Positions 8,291 through 16,339 of a stretch of 16,481 nt of DNA are shown piece after piece. How positions within the stretch are numbered: position 1 is the first letter of the stretch; each line of letters begins with the position of its first letter. A program made the position numbers and the translations under genes. The DNA lies in contig CAKSER010000035.1 of the NCBI GenBank assembly GCA_934447715.1, forward strand, positions 1-16,481. The letters are read 5' to 3'. The DNA is from an uncultured Eubacteriales bacterium. Lineage in GTDB: Bacteria; Bacillota; Clostridia; Oscillospirales; CAG-272. Below the pieces are notes generated by a model, which saw only the letters and a program-made list of their open reading frames with translations, had not been told where the DNA came from and searched no databases.

Positions 8291-8306
8291 GGACAGAGGG
8301 CTGTCC
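8291..8306 (+). promoter_or_regulatory. Hairpin abutting the Shine-Dalgarno of the first ABC gene
   Basis: GGACAG (8291-8296) and CTGTCC (8301-8306) form a 6-bp stem with a 4-nt loop. The stem's last base is directly followed by the GGAGG ribosome binding site (8307-8311), 4 nt before the ATG. Such a stem could hinder or focus ribosome access. There is no T run, so it is not a terminator. Confidence 0.4.
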
Positions 8307-8315
8307 GGAGGAAAA

Positions 8316-10049
8316 ATGTTTAAGCTTTTCAGATTTTTAAAACCCTACAAAAAAGAACTAATACTCGGACCGGCATTCAAGGTTCTCGAGGCGATATTCG
8401 AGCTGCTCGTGCCTCTTGTAATGAAGAAGATAATCGATGTCGGCGTAAAGAATCAGGATTCAAAATATGTGCTGACACACGGGCTGATAATTCTTGCTCT
8501 CGGGCTTATCGGCTTCTGCTCGACGCTGGTTTGTCAGTACCTTGCCTCGGCTGCATCCCAAGGGACCGGCACGGTTCTTCGCAAGGAGCTTTTTAAGCAT
8601 ATAAACTCCTTTTCCTGCAAGGAGCTTGATAAATTCTCATCGTCAAAGCTGCTTACAAGACTGACAAGCGATATAAATCAGATTCAGCTTGCGGTTGCTT
8701 CGCTTATAAGACTGACAATCCGCGTTCCGCTGCTTATAATCGGTGCGATTATTATGTCGTTTACAATCGATTCGAAGCTTGCAATCGTCATACTTGTAAT
8801 TTCGCCGATCATCTCGGGAATAATCTGGCTTGTGATGAACAAGGCATTTCCGCAGTTTAAAAAGGTTCAGACAAGCCTTGAAAAGGTCGTTCAGTCAACC
8901 TCGGAAAATCTTGTCGGAATGAGGGTTATCCGCGCCTTTAATGCGGAGGAGGATCAGATAAGCCGCTTTAACGAAAATGCAGAGGAGCTCTCCGGGCATT
9001 ATAAAAAAGCGACCATGCTCTCCTCAATTCAGGGACCGCTTACGGCGCTTGTCGTTAACTTCGGTATAATTGCGATTCTGTGGCAGGGAGCGTTCCGTGT
9101 CGACACAGGAGCGCTTACACAGGGCGGAATTATTGCCCTCGTCAATTATATGACCCAGATCAATATTGCTCTTGTAGCCGCCGCAAAGCTGGTTGACACG
9201 TTCATCAAGGCAGGCGCAAGCGCTTCGAGAATCAACGAGGTGTTTGATACGGTTCCGTCGATTACCTACGGAAGCGAAGAGGCAGCTGCCGAAAGCACCG
9301 AGGCTGTTTCGCTTAATGATGTCTCGTTTTCATATGCCGGACTTAAAAATGCCGTTTCCGGGATCAATTTAAATATTGAAAAAGGCAGCACATACGGAAT
9401 TGTCGGCGGAACCGGCTCCGGAAAGTCTACCCTTGTTTCGCTTATTGCAAGATTTTACGAAGCAGAGACAGGCGATGTTATGCTTTTTGGAAAGAATATA
9501 GACAAGTATTCCTTTGATGCGCTGAAAAAGACCGTCTGCCTCTGTCCTCAGAAGGCTGCTGTTCTTTCGGGAGATGTAAGATATAATATTTCGCTTGCAT
9601 CGAGCAGCAAAACCGACGATGAGCTGATAGAGGCTCTTAAGGTGGCGCAGGCATATGACTTTGTAATGCAGAAGGGCGGTCTTGATGCAATTCTCGAGGA
9701 AAACGGAAAGAATCTTTCCGGCGGTCAGAAGCAGAGGATCTCGCTTGCAAGAGCAATCGCCTCGGATGCAAAAATAATGATTTTCGACGACTGCTTCAGC
9801 GCGCTCGACGCGGCAACCGAAAAAGCCCTCCGTTCCGCATTAAGAGAAAGAGCGGAAAAGAACGGAACAACAATTATAATTATTTCGCAGAATGTAAGAT
9901 CGGTTCGCAGCTGTGACAAAATCTGTGTTCTTGATGCCGGAATCTGTGTCGGCGTCGGCACGCACGATGAGCTTCTTACATCCTGCCATGAATACGCAGA
10001 AATCTTCAGCTCACAGAACAGGGGGGATGACAGCAATGAAAAAGCTTAA
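8316..10049 (+). CDS. Heterodimeric ABC exporter, subunit with degenerate ATP site (permease-ATPase half)
   Basis: A 577-residue half-transporter with a type I exporter membrane domain of six helices (about 15-300) and a nucleotide-binding domain (about 330-565). The domain has Walker A GGTGSGKST (364-372), Q-loop Gln412, an intact signature LSGGQ (467-471), Walker B ending in Asp491-Asp492, and D-loop SALD (495-498). Two catalytic positions are changed: the Walker B glutamate is Asp492 and the switch histidine is Gln525. This is the pattern of the degenerate subunit in heterodimeric exporters such as TM287/288, LmrCD and BmrCD. Its partner is the next gene, which overlaps it. Together they probably export a drug, lipid or peptide; substrate cannot be read from sequence. 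The start follows GGAGG at 8307-8311. Confidence 0.93.
   Translation: MFKLFRFLKPYKKELILGPAFKVLEAIFELLVPLVMKKIIDVGVKNQDSKYVLTHGLIILALGLIGFCSTLVCQYLASAASQGTGTVLRKELFKHINSFSCKELDKFSSSKLLTRLTSDINQIQLAVASLIRLTIRVPLLIIGAIIMSFTIDSKLAIVILVISPIISGIIWLVMNKAFPQFKKVQTSLEKVVQSTSENLVGMRVIRAFNAEEDQISRFNENAEELSGHYKKATMLSSIQGPLTALVVNFGIIAILWQGAFRVDTGALTQGGIIALVNYMTQINIALVAAAKLVDTFIKAGASASRINEVFDTVPSITYGSEEAAAESTEAVSLNDVSFSYAGLKNAVSGINLNIEKGSTYGIVGGTGSGKSTLVSLIARFYEAETGDVMLFGKNIDKYSFDALKKTVCLCPQKAAVLSGDVRYNISLASSSKTDDELIEALKVAQAYDFVMQKGGLDAILEENGKNLSGGQKQRISLARAIASDAKIMIFDDCFSALDAATEKALRSALRERAEKNGTTIIIISQNVRSVRSCDKICVLDAGICVGVGTHDELLTSCHEYAEIFSSQNRGDDSNEKA
10021..10026 (+). promoter_or_regulatory. G-rich ribosome binding site that sets the start of the second ABC gene
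   Basis: A GGGGGG run lies inside the end of the upstream gene, 9 nt before the ATG at 10036. A second ATG at 10027 directly abuts it and is too close for normal initiation. This favours 10036 over the much longer in-frame extension to 9913. Confidence 0.6.
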
Positions 10050-11763
10050 GCCGGATTACAAAGCCGCTTTAAAATATTTAAAGCCGCAGCGTTTAAATAT
10101 CATACTGAACTTCATCTGCTCGCTTTTGTCTGTCGGATTTATGCTGATGATCCCGGTGCTCGTCGGAAAGATCGTCGACCTTATCGTTTCTCCCGGAAAT
10201 GTTGACTTTTCATCGCTTCCGACGCTGCTGATTCTTACTGCCGTCTCGGCAATACTGTACGCCGTTTTCGGATGGCTCTGCTCTGCCCTTTCCGGCGTTG
10301 CGGCGGCAAATGCGGTAAAGCAGATCCGCGAGGATGCTTTCAGACAGATCAATATCGCAACCCCTAAGTACCTTGACAAAACTCTAAAGGGCGATATTAT
10401 AGCAAGAATATCAACAGATGCGGAGTTTGTATGCGACGGACTTTTACAGGGTATCACCCAACTGTTTACCGGAGTTTTAACTCTTATCGGAACGCTGATA
10501 CTGATGTTTACGATCAGCCCGATTGTAGCTCTTGTAGTCTTTGTACTAACCCCTCTTTCGCTTCTTGTTTCCACATTTGTAGCCAAGGGCTCGTTTAAGC
10601 ACTTCAAGGAGCAGTCGGTGCTTCAGGGAAACATCTCATCAATCGCCTCCGAAACATTCGAAAATCAGCGTCTTATCAACTCGTGCGGCGCAAACAGGAT
10701 TATGGAGGAAAAGCTTGATAAGGAAAACCAGAAGCTTCTTTCCTGCGGAATACGCGCACAGTTCTTCTCTGCACTTGTAAACCCGTCGACAAGACTGATT
10801 AATAATATAATCTATGCAATAGTCGGAATCATCTGCTGTGTCCTCTGCGTAGACGGAAAAATCTCGGTTGGTGAAATCTCAGTGTTCCTGACCTATGCAA
10901 CCCAATACGGAAAGCCGTTTACAGAGATAAGCGCGATTATGGCACAGCTTCAGAGTGCAGTCTCGTCTGCGCAAAGGCTGATGGAGCTTTTAAGATGCCC
11001 TGTTGAGCCTAAAGAGGAAAGCAAGGGAGATAAGCCTGAGGATACATCGGTTTCCTTCTCGCATGTAAGCTTCTCGTACGACCCGGAGCATCCTTTGATA
11101 CAGGATTTTAACCTCGATGTAAAACCAGGACAGCATATAGCAATCGTCGGTCCGACCGGCTGCGGAAAGACAACGGTAATCAACCTTATCATGCGCTTTT
11201 ACGATATCGATTCCGGAGAAATTCGCATCGGAGGAACCAATATAAAGGATCTTAGCCGGCATGATCTAAGATCGATGATCGGAATGGTTCTTCAGGAAAC
11301 ATGGCTGTTTTCCGGAACGGTAAAGGAAAATATCGCGTTCGGACATCCGAATGCGACCGATGAGGATATAGTAAATGCAGCAAAGCTTGCAAGAGCGCAT
11401 AGCTTTATCATGAGGCTTCCGAAGGGCTATGACACCCAAATCAACACACTGGGCGATCTCTCCCAGGGACAGGTTCAGCTTATCTGTATTGCAAGAATCA
11501 TGCTTGCCAAGGCTCCGATTCTGATTTTGGACGAGGCGACATCGAGCATAGATGCAAGAACCGAACTTAAGGTTCAGAAGGCGTTTGCGGAGGCTGCAAG
11601 AGGAAAAACCTGCTTCATTGTCGCACACAGGCTTTCTACGGTTAAAAATGCCGATCAGATCCTTGTAATGAAGGACGGCAATATCATCGAAAAAGGCACT
11701 CACACAGAGCTTATAAAGCAGGGCGGATTTTATAATCAGCTCTATAAGGCGCTTGTGGATTAA
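10036..11763 (+). CDS. Heterodimeric ABC exporter, catalytically competent subunit
   Basis: A 575-residue half-transporter pairing with the preceding gene. Six membrane helices (about 20-310) precede the nucleotide-binding domain, which has Walker A GPTGCGKTT (372-380), Q-loop Gln420, Walker B LILDE with Asp499 and catalytic Glu500, and switch His531. Its signature is LSQGQ (475-479) instead of LSGGQ. The complementary defects mean this subunit's intact Walker site pairs with the partner's intact LSGGQ to hydrolyse ATP. The partner's defective site pairs with LSQGQ and should mainly bind ATP. The frame stays open upstream to 9913, but that would overlap the partner gene by 137 nt. The start at 10036, with a 14-nt overlap and a G-rich ribosome site, is preferred and implies translational coupling. 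Confidence 0.93.
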   Translation: MKKLKPDYKAALKYLKPQRLNIILNFICSLLSVGFMLMIPVLVGKIVDLIVSPGNVDFSSLPTLLILTAVSAILYAVFGWLCSALSGVAAANAVKQIREDAFRQINIATPKYLDKTLKGDIIARISTDAEFVCDGLLQGITQLFTGVLTLIGTLILMFTISPIVALVVFVLTPLSLLVSTFVAKGSFKHFKEQSVLQGNISSIASETFENQRLINSCGANRIMEEKLDKENQKLLSCGIRAQFFSALVNPSTRLINNIIYAIVGIICCVLCVDGKISVGEISVFLTYATQYGKPFTEISAIMAQLQSAVSSAQRLMELLRCPVEPKEESKGDKPEDTSVSFSHVSFSYDPEHPLIQDFNLDVKPGQHIAIVGPTGCGKTTVINLIMRFYDIDSGEIRIGGTNIKDLSRHDLRSMIGMVLQETWLFSGTVKENIAFGHPNATDEDIVNAAKLARAHSFIMRLPKGYDTQINTLGDLSQGQVQLICIARIMLAKAPILILDEATSSIDARTELKVQKAFAEAARGKTCFIVAHRLSTVKNADQILVMKDGNIIEKGTHTELIKQGGFYNQLYKALVD

Positions 11764-11792
11764 GGTAAACAAACAATTATAATCAAATCAAA

Positions 11793-11825
11793 CTCCCACG
11801 AAAATTAACAGCGTTTTCGTGGGAG
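11793..11825. terminator. Bidirectional terminator between the ABC operon and tadA
   Basis: A perfect 12-bp inverted repeat (11793-11804 with 11814-11825) with a 9-nt loop lies between two converging genes. Rightward it is followed by ATTTTGGG, leftward by TTTGATTTGATT. Both T tracts are imperfect, but the stem is strong and the position fits termination of both units. Confidence 0.75.
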
Positions 11826-11851
11826 ATTTTGGGTTCTAAAGCTTATTTAAA

Positions 11852-12358
11852 TCAGTCTAAGATGTCCTTTGCTGTCCGTTCCTCTTTTTTGCGGACTCTG
11901 AGTTCCTTAAAAAAATCTGTCAGAATTGCAGAGCAGTCGTGACAAAGCACGCCGCTTTCAATTTCCGGCTTGTGGTTGAACGGAAGAGAATTAAGATTCA
12001 CAACACTTCCGAACGCTCCCGCCTTCGGATCGGATGCGCCGAAAACCACACGCTTGATTCTCGAATTGATTATCGCTCCCGCGCACATCGGACAGGGTTC
12101 AAGAGTTACATACAGCTCGCATTTGTGAAGACGCCAGCCGCCGAGCTTTCTGCACGCCTTGTCTATTGCAAGAATCTCGGCATGATCTATTGCGTTCTTT
12201 TTTGTCTGCCGCAGGTTGTGCGCTCTTGAAATTATTTTTCCGTCGAGCACAACTACCGCACCGACCGGAGTTTCAAGGAGCACTTTTGCCTTCTCTGCCT
12301 CCTTTAAGGCAGCCTTCATAAAATTTTCGTCTGAACTGTTTTGTGTGTTTTCATTCAT
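11852..12358 (-). CDS. tadA: tRNA-specific adenosine deaminase (A34 to inosine)
   Basis: This 168-residue protein (from the ATG at 12358) is a cytidine-deaminase-fold zinc enzyme that converts wobble adenosine 34 to inosine in tRNA-Arg(ACG), allowing decoding of CGN codons. Counting from this ATG, the zinc/proton-shuttle motif HAE is at 59-61 and PCPMCAG is at 88-94 with Cys89 and Cys92 as zinc ligands. An Asn in the RAHN segment (48) matches the base-flipping asparagine of TadA. The C-terminal helix with DFFKELR is also TadA-like. The frame can extend two codons to a TTG at 12364, but neither start has a clear Shine-Dalgarno, so the first residues are uncertain. I found no convincing promoter in the 117 nt upstream. 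It converges on the ABC operon. Confidence 0.93.
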   Translation of the reverse strand: MNENTQNSSDENFMKAALKEAEKAKVLLETPVGAVVVLDGKIISRAHNLRQTKKNAIDHAEILAIDKACRKLGGWRLHKCELYVTLEPCPMCAGAIINSRIKRVVFGASDPKAGAFGSVVNLNSLPFNHKPEIESGVLCHDCSAILTDFFKELRVRKKEERTAKDILD

Positions 12359-12451
12359 AAGCAATCAATGATAATTTATAAGACATATTATCAAAACGGC
12401 ATCCGGCAGCAGCCTTGTAATGATGTCGGTGTATTATAAAAGATTTGGTGG

Positions 12452-12486
12452 ATTAATTATAAAAGCGCCGGCACATTAATTATAAA
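12452..12486. repeat. 12-bp direct repeat at the end of the endonuclease IV-like gene
   Basis: ATTAATTATAAA occurs at 12452-12463 and again at 12475-12486, the second copy covering the stop codon of the TIM-barrel gene. A GC-rich GCGCCGGC lies between them. It may be a small duplication or part of a weak AT-rich terminator. No function can be assigned. Confidence 0.4.
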
Positions 12487-13336
12487 GTGCCATGGCTTTT
12501 TCGTATTCCGCCTTCATTGAAAGCGCGTCCTCTGCCTGTGTGCCTGCCGATTCGCATATAATCAGAGGGCAAAGCTTTTCCTTTGCGAGAACCTTTGCAA
12601 GAGGTGCGAATTCCGGACCGTAGATTTCGTCCTCGAATGTAAGATGCTGCTTTTCTCCGCCTGCGGTGTACTGAATTTTGGAAAAATGGCAGTGCATATA
12701 TTTCGCCTTATCATAGCCAAGCCTTTCGGAAACGGCATCGAAAACTCGGAGATAGTCGTCCTCTGTTACAAACACATTACCTCCGTCTCTTGCATTAAGA
12801 TGACCGAAATCGACAACCGGATAAAGTCTTTCGTCAATAGAGCAGATGTCGATCACCTCACTTAGCGTGCCGAGCTGATTGACCTTTCCCATCGTCTCTA
12901 TTCCGATCCGCACAGGGCTTGACGGAATCGCCTCAAGAGTTTTATAAAGCGTGTCCTTTGCGAGCATAACCGCTTCTTCTCTTGCAATTTTCCCGGCACT
13001 TCCTGCGTGAACTACAATTTCATAAGCGCCCATCGCCTCCGCGGCAGCAACGCTCTGCGAGATATAATCTATGCTTTTCAAGCGCTTTTCCATGTCGATT
13101 CCGGAAAGTGAGATGAAATATGGCGCATGAAACGAAAGCTTGATATTATGTTCAACCGCTTTTTTGCCTATTGCGGCAAAGCTTTGCATTGAGCCGCGCA
13201 CCCCGTTTCCTGCCTCATATTCATATGCATCAAGCCCTCTTTTTGCCACCCATTCCGGAGCGTCAACAGAGGATTTTTTTCCTTCAAGTCCGAAGCTGAT
13301 CGAATTTCCGCCCGGACCGAATAAAGCCTTTTCCAT
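12476..13336 (-). CDS. Endonuclease IV-like TIM-barrel protein (AP endonuclease family 2)
   Basis: A 286-residue TIM-barrel protein, almost the same length as E. coli Nfo (about 285). Metal ligands of the endonuclease IV fold are placed as expected: His70 (FHAPY), His110 (VVHAG), Glu147 (GIETMG), Asp176 and His179 (VVDFGHLN), His217 (MHCHFSK), His231 and Glu262 (ICES). The position two before His231, an Asp metal ligand in Nfo, is Lys229 here (EKQH), so the third zinc site may differ. It could be an AP endonuclease of base excision repair, or a relative that uses the same fold on another substrate such as a sugar. The start follows AGGTGA at 13342-13347, 5 nt before the ATG. It lies 42 nt after the dockerin/NAGPA gene with no clear terminator, so it is probably read from the same message. 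Confidence 0.82.
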   Translation of the reverse strand: MEKALFGPGGNSISFGLEGKKSSVDAPEWVAKRGLDAYEYEAGNGVRGSMQSFAAIGKKAVEHNIKLSFHAPYFISLSGIDMEKRLKSIDYISQSVAAAEAMGAYEIVVHAGSAGKIAREEAVMLAKDTLYKTLEAIPSSPVRIGIETMGKVNQLGTLSEVIDICSIDERLYPVVDFGHLNARDGGNVFVTEDDYLRVFDAVSERLGYDKAKYMHCHFSKIQYTAGGEKQHLTFEDEIYGPEFAPLAKVLAKEKLCPLIICESAGTQAEDALSMKAEYEKAMALYN

Positions 13337-13378
13337 TTAAGTCACCTGTAAAATTATGAGTTTCGTTTTTGTCTGATC

Positions 13379-15187
13379 TCAGCTGTCAATTTTGATATTC
13401 CATCCGGCAAGATATCTTTCAAGAATGACCGAATCCCAGTCGTTGATCCTGCCGTCCCGATTAATGTCGGCGGAATCGAGATTTATTTTTACATTCCAGC
13501 CGATAAGATAGCGCGAGAGAAGAATCGAATCCGTCTCGTCGATTACGCCGCTTCCGTCAACGTCTCCGATTATATAACCGCGAAGCTGCTTTAAAATGTC
13601 CGCCCTTGTCGCAGGACCTACCTTTCCGTCAGCATCAAGCCCTCTGTCGGTCTGATATCTGCGCACCACCGCCTCTGTTGCAGGTCCGTAATTTCCGTCA
13701 AGCTCAATGTCATATCCGAGCGTGAAAAGTGCAGCCTGAACCCATGCAACATCAGAACCGGACATGAGAGGAGATTTGTTCGACAGCGTTCTTGAGGGAA
13801 TGTCATAATCATTCGGGTCGTTGCTTGAAATGTCAAGAACCGGTAAAGATGCGGCATAGTCCGGATTGTATACGGCAAAGAATACGCCGGAGAGAACCGA
13901 TCGCTGTGTTGTGCCGGAATCGCTTGACTCGTTTACAACATCAAAGCCGCCGGACGAGTTGCGAAAAATCGCCATTGCGGATCCGCCGCCGTCCTGCTGA
14001 TATGCCTCGGTTACGCCGAAATATTTTAAAATCGCATTGCTTTCTGCATGCGTTGTGCCGGAATATCCGTTTCTGTCGGTCGTCATCAGGATATATGTAC
14101 CGTCAGCCTTCATGCCGAAAATAGAGCGGTTGTATCTGTTTGTGTCGTAGGTCTGAGTGCTTGAAACATCCTTTCCGCCGGTTCTTTGAATTGAATGGTA
14201 GCCGAGAGCTGTTTCGATGCTGTTCATTTCGTCGGACTCATAATAGTGCTGAACACGGATTCTAACCCCCGTCCTGAGAGCCGAAATCAGTTCCTGATTG
14301 TCTGTTTCTACCGCAAACTGACCCTTTCCGACCGTAAAGCTGTCTGTCTTTTCGGATATCCTGCCGCGACCGAAAACCGTGTTTGCACCGGCAATACCGT
14401 TAAAGGAATAGCTTTCGTGGTTTGTCATGTATGCAAGCTCTGCATTCTTTACAGCATAAAGGCTGTATTTTGCATCAACCTCCTGTGTGACCACAGTTGA
14501 AGAGGATGAAGCCGAAAGATATGAAAACCAGACAGTGGTTTTTCCGGCTGACGGATGCTCGTTTACCGACGAAACATCGAATCTGCTTTGAATATTTCCG
14601 TCGTTGTCGAGGATTTCAAGCTCAATACCTTTAATAGCAGACGGCTTTAAAAGACCGGAGGCTGTGCCGTTATTTTTGATGCCGACATATCCGTCGGAAT
14701 TAATTCCCGTAACCGAAATCGGGAATCTGTGCTCATAGTCAATAATCATCGGGTAATATGACTGGGGAGCGAAGGTTGTAAGATTACTTGTAAAATACTG
14801 ATCGCCGTTTATTCCGGCAATGATCTTCCAGCCCTTGTGATTGTTTTCATAATCCTGTGCGATAGCGGTAAGCGTGGCTCTTGTATAGCCGCTGCTTCCG
14901 TTCTGCTTTGCCCAGGTAACAAGCTTTGATGTGCTTTTGTCGGTTTTCATCTCGAAAAGTGAGACATGCTGTGTTCCTTTCGAAAGTCCGTTCATTTCGG
15001 TTGTGCCGATTACGCGCGTGTATTTAACCCCCGAAAGAGACGAAGAGGCAGACTCGGTAACCGTAAACGATGCACTGCCGTCATCAGATGCTGTCGCTCC
15101 GTATACGGGTACACCAAGAACGCAGAAGGAGGAAACAAGCAGGATTGCACTTAATAAAGAAATTGCCTTTTTAAAAACCCGTTTCAT
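13379..15187 (-). CDS. Secreted phosphodiester glycosidase (NAGPA domain) with peptidoglycan-binding and dockerin modules
   Basis: A 602-residue exported protein. A signal peptide (1 to about 31, ending VYGA) is followed by a NAGPA-type domain (about 118-440) with NGDQYF (127-132), the core NRSIFGMKADGTYILMT (353-369) and the hallmark DGGGSAM (399-405). NAGPA-family enzymes cleave N-acetylglucosamine or related sugars held in phosphodiester linkage; bacterial substrates are mostly unknown, and wall teichoic acid-type polymers are a reasonable guess. A peptidoglycan-binding-1 module lies at about 465-533. A type I dockerin (540-598) has two Ca2+-binding repeats, Asp542/Asp544/Ser546/Asp550/Asp553 and Asp574/Asn576/Asp578/Asn582/Asp585, each with an RYL-GWN helix. 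The start follows AAGGAG at 15197-15202, 9 nt upstream. It begins 26 nt after the lysozyme-like gene and shares its C-terminal architecture. Confidence 0.9.
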   Translation of the reverse strand: MKRVFKKAISLLSAILLVSSFCVLGVPVYGATASDDGSASFTVTESASSSLSGVKYTRVIGTTEMNGLSKGTQHVSLFEMKTDKSTSKLVTWAKQNGSSGYTRATLTAIAQDYENNHKGWKIIAGINGDQYFTSNLTTFAPQSYYPMIIDYEHRFPISVTGINSDGYVGIKNNGTASGLLKPSAIKGIELEILDNDGNIQSRFDVSSVNEHPSAGKTTVWFSYLSASSSSTVVTQEVDAKYSLYAVKNAELAYMTNHESYSFNGIAGANTVFGRGRISEKTDSFTVGKGQFAVETDNQELISALRTGVRIRVQHYYESDEMNSIETALGYHSIQRTGGKDVSSTQTYDTNRYNRSIFGMKADGTYILMTTDRNGYSGTTHAESNAILKYFGVTEAYQQDGGGSAMAIFRNSSGGFDVVNESSDSGTTQRSVLSGVFFAVYNPDYAASLPVLDISSNDPNDYDIPSRTLSNKSPLMSGSDVAWVQAALFTLGYDIELDGNYGPATEAVVRRYQTDRGLDADGKVGPATRADILKQLRGYIIGDVDGSGVIDETDSILLSRYLIGWNVKINLDSADINRDGRINDWDSVILERYLAGWNIKIDS

Positions 15188-15213
15188 GATTTGTGTCTCC
15201 TTTTTTATTTGAT

Positions 15214-16236
15214 TTAATTGCCTAATTCAATATTCCAGCCGGCAAGGTATCTGCTTAATATAATAGCATCCTTTTCGTCTATTGTATTGTCTTTATTGAT
15301 GTCGGAATTCGATTGATTTATTGTCACATCCCACCCGGCAAGATATCTTCCGAGCATAACGGAATCCTTTTCGTCAACAGTCCCGTCCTGATTTATATCT
15401 CCCTTGGAGCTCTTTTTTGCGTTCCAGAGAGATATAAGCTTGTCAAGCGTTTTTGAATCGACACTGCCGTTTGCGGTAAGTCCGTTGTCCTTTTGGAACT
15501 GCGTTACAACCGCCTTTGATGCAGGGCCGAAGCTTCCGTCGATTTCGATATCATATCCGAGCTTTAAGAGAACCGCCTGAACAAAGCGAACATCGTCGCC
15601 TGTCATTACACTTCCCTTTACATAGGTAAGCGTTCTTTTCGGAATCGGATATAAATCCGGACTTATTTCATCGCTTGTGTCATCGGTGCTGTCGGATCCC
15701 GGCTCATTTGCTCCGTAGATCGGCCAGAGGGTGTTTTTTGCATAATTCCCTCTTGAATCCCATGTGCTTGTGCCGCCGCCGCGTTCGTAATATCTGCAAA
15801 AGTCATAAGCAGCCTTGTATGCACCCTCGGCGGAATTTTCGACCGCCTTCATCTTAGCAAAGGCACTCCATTCACTGCCCTCGAACTCGGATTTTAAAAA
15901 GTTCATCTGCCCGTCGATCGTTTTGTAATTATATCCGTTTTTTGAGCAGTAGTTTTTCAGATTTGTAAATCTGGCGCCTGTCCACTGACAAAGCCCGAAG
16001 CTGTCCGAGCTGCCGACTGTCGGATCGTATTTTGACTCGCAGTACATATTTGTAAGAATTCCGCAGGCAGCCGCCGGGGAAAGCCCGATCTTGTCAACGA
16101 TAAAATTGAAAATCTGATCCCTGTTTGACGTCTGTGCCGCCGCGCTTATAGGCATAACCAAAGCAGAAAGACAGATTATAAAAGACATCAGTACCGCAAA
16201 AACGCGAGGCGCAGATTTTTTTGCGCATTTTTTCAT
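15214..16236 (-). CDS. Secreted lysozyme-like protein (phage tail lysozyme type) with peptidoglycan-binding and dockerin modules
   Basis: A 340-residue exported protein. A basic signal peptide (1 to about 34, SAAA) leads to a lysozyme-like domain (about 38-175) of the phage tail lysozyme type, with likely catalytic Glu67 in NMYCESKYDP and the family signature SFGLCQWTGARF (79-90). It should cleave the glycan strands of peptidoglycan. After an acidic linker (about 177-193), a peptidoglycan-binding-1 module covers about 196-270. A type I dockerin (278-337) follows with Asp280/Asn282/Asp284/Asp288/Asp291 and Asp312/Asn314/Asp316/Asp320/Asp323. The frame extends to 16371, but the ATG at 16236 is chosen because it starts a proper signal peptide and lies 9 nt after GGAG (16246-16249). 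It is the first gene after a good promoter and 26 nt before the NAGPA/dockerin gene. Confidence 0.88.
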   Translation of the reverse strand: MKKCAKKSAPRVFAVLMSFIICLSALVMPISAAAQTSNRDQIFNFIVDKIGLSPAAACGILTNMYCESKYDPTVGSSDSFGLCQWTGARFTNLKNYCSKNGYNYKTIDGQMNFLKSEFEGSEWSAFAKMKAVENSAEGAYKAAYDFCRYYERGGGTSTWDSRGNYAKNTLWPIYGANEPGSDSTDDTSDEISPDLYPIPKRTLTYVKGSVMTGDDVRFVQAVLLKLGYDIEIDGSFGPASKAVVTQFQKDNGLTANGSVDSKTLDKLISLWNAKKSSKGDINQDGTVDEKDSVMLGRYLAGWDVTINQSNSDINKDNTIDEKDAIILSRYLAGWNIELGN

Positions 16237-16245
16237 ATACCTTTT

Positions 16246-16249
16246 CTCC
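16246..16249 (-). promoter_or_regulatory. Ribosome binding site fixing the start of the lysozyme-like gene
   Basis: GGAG on the minus strand, 9 nt before the ATG at 16236, with an extra AAGG (16240-16243) closer in. No comparable site precedes the in-frame ATGs at 16263 or 16371, and translation from those would bury the signal peptide. Confidence 0.65.
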
Positions 16250-16271
16250 GAATAATAAATCATTTTAAAAG

Positions 16272-16297
16272 CCCACCCGGGCTTGACCGCCCGGTGT
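16272..16297 (-). promoter_or_regulatory. GC-rich hairpin in the 5' leader of the lysozyme-like gene
   Basis: On the minus strand CACCGGGC and GCCCGGGTG pair around a GGTCAA loop with a one-base bulge, followed by GGCTTTTAAAA. It sits in a leader of about 97 nt between the predicted transcription start and the coding sequence. It could be an attenuator or mRNA-stabilising stem. It matches no riboswitch class I can recognise. Confidence 0.4.
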
Positions 16298-16339
16298 CTG
16301 TGATACGAAGGATGTCGCAACAGAGCACATATTAACTTA

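Noticed and set aside
9913..10035. N-terminal extension of the second ABC subunit by 41 residues
   Set aside because: It would overlap the partner gene by 137 nt, lacks family similarity at that end, and a ribosome binding site supports the ATG at 10036.
10056..10607. 183-codon open frame antisense to the second ABC subunit
   Set aside because: Covers the conserved membrane domain of a certain gene and encodes no recognisable protein; shadow frame.
12365..12475. Promoter for tadA in the short upstream gap
   Set aside because: Several AT-rich -10-like sequences exist, but none pairs with a convincing -35, so tadA may also be read through from the upstream operon.
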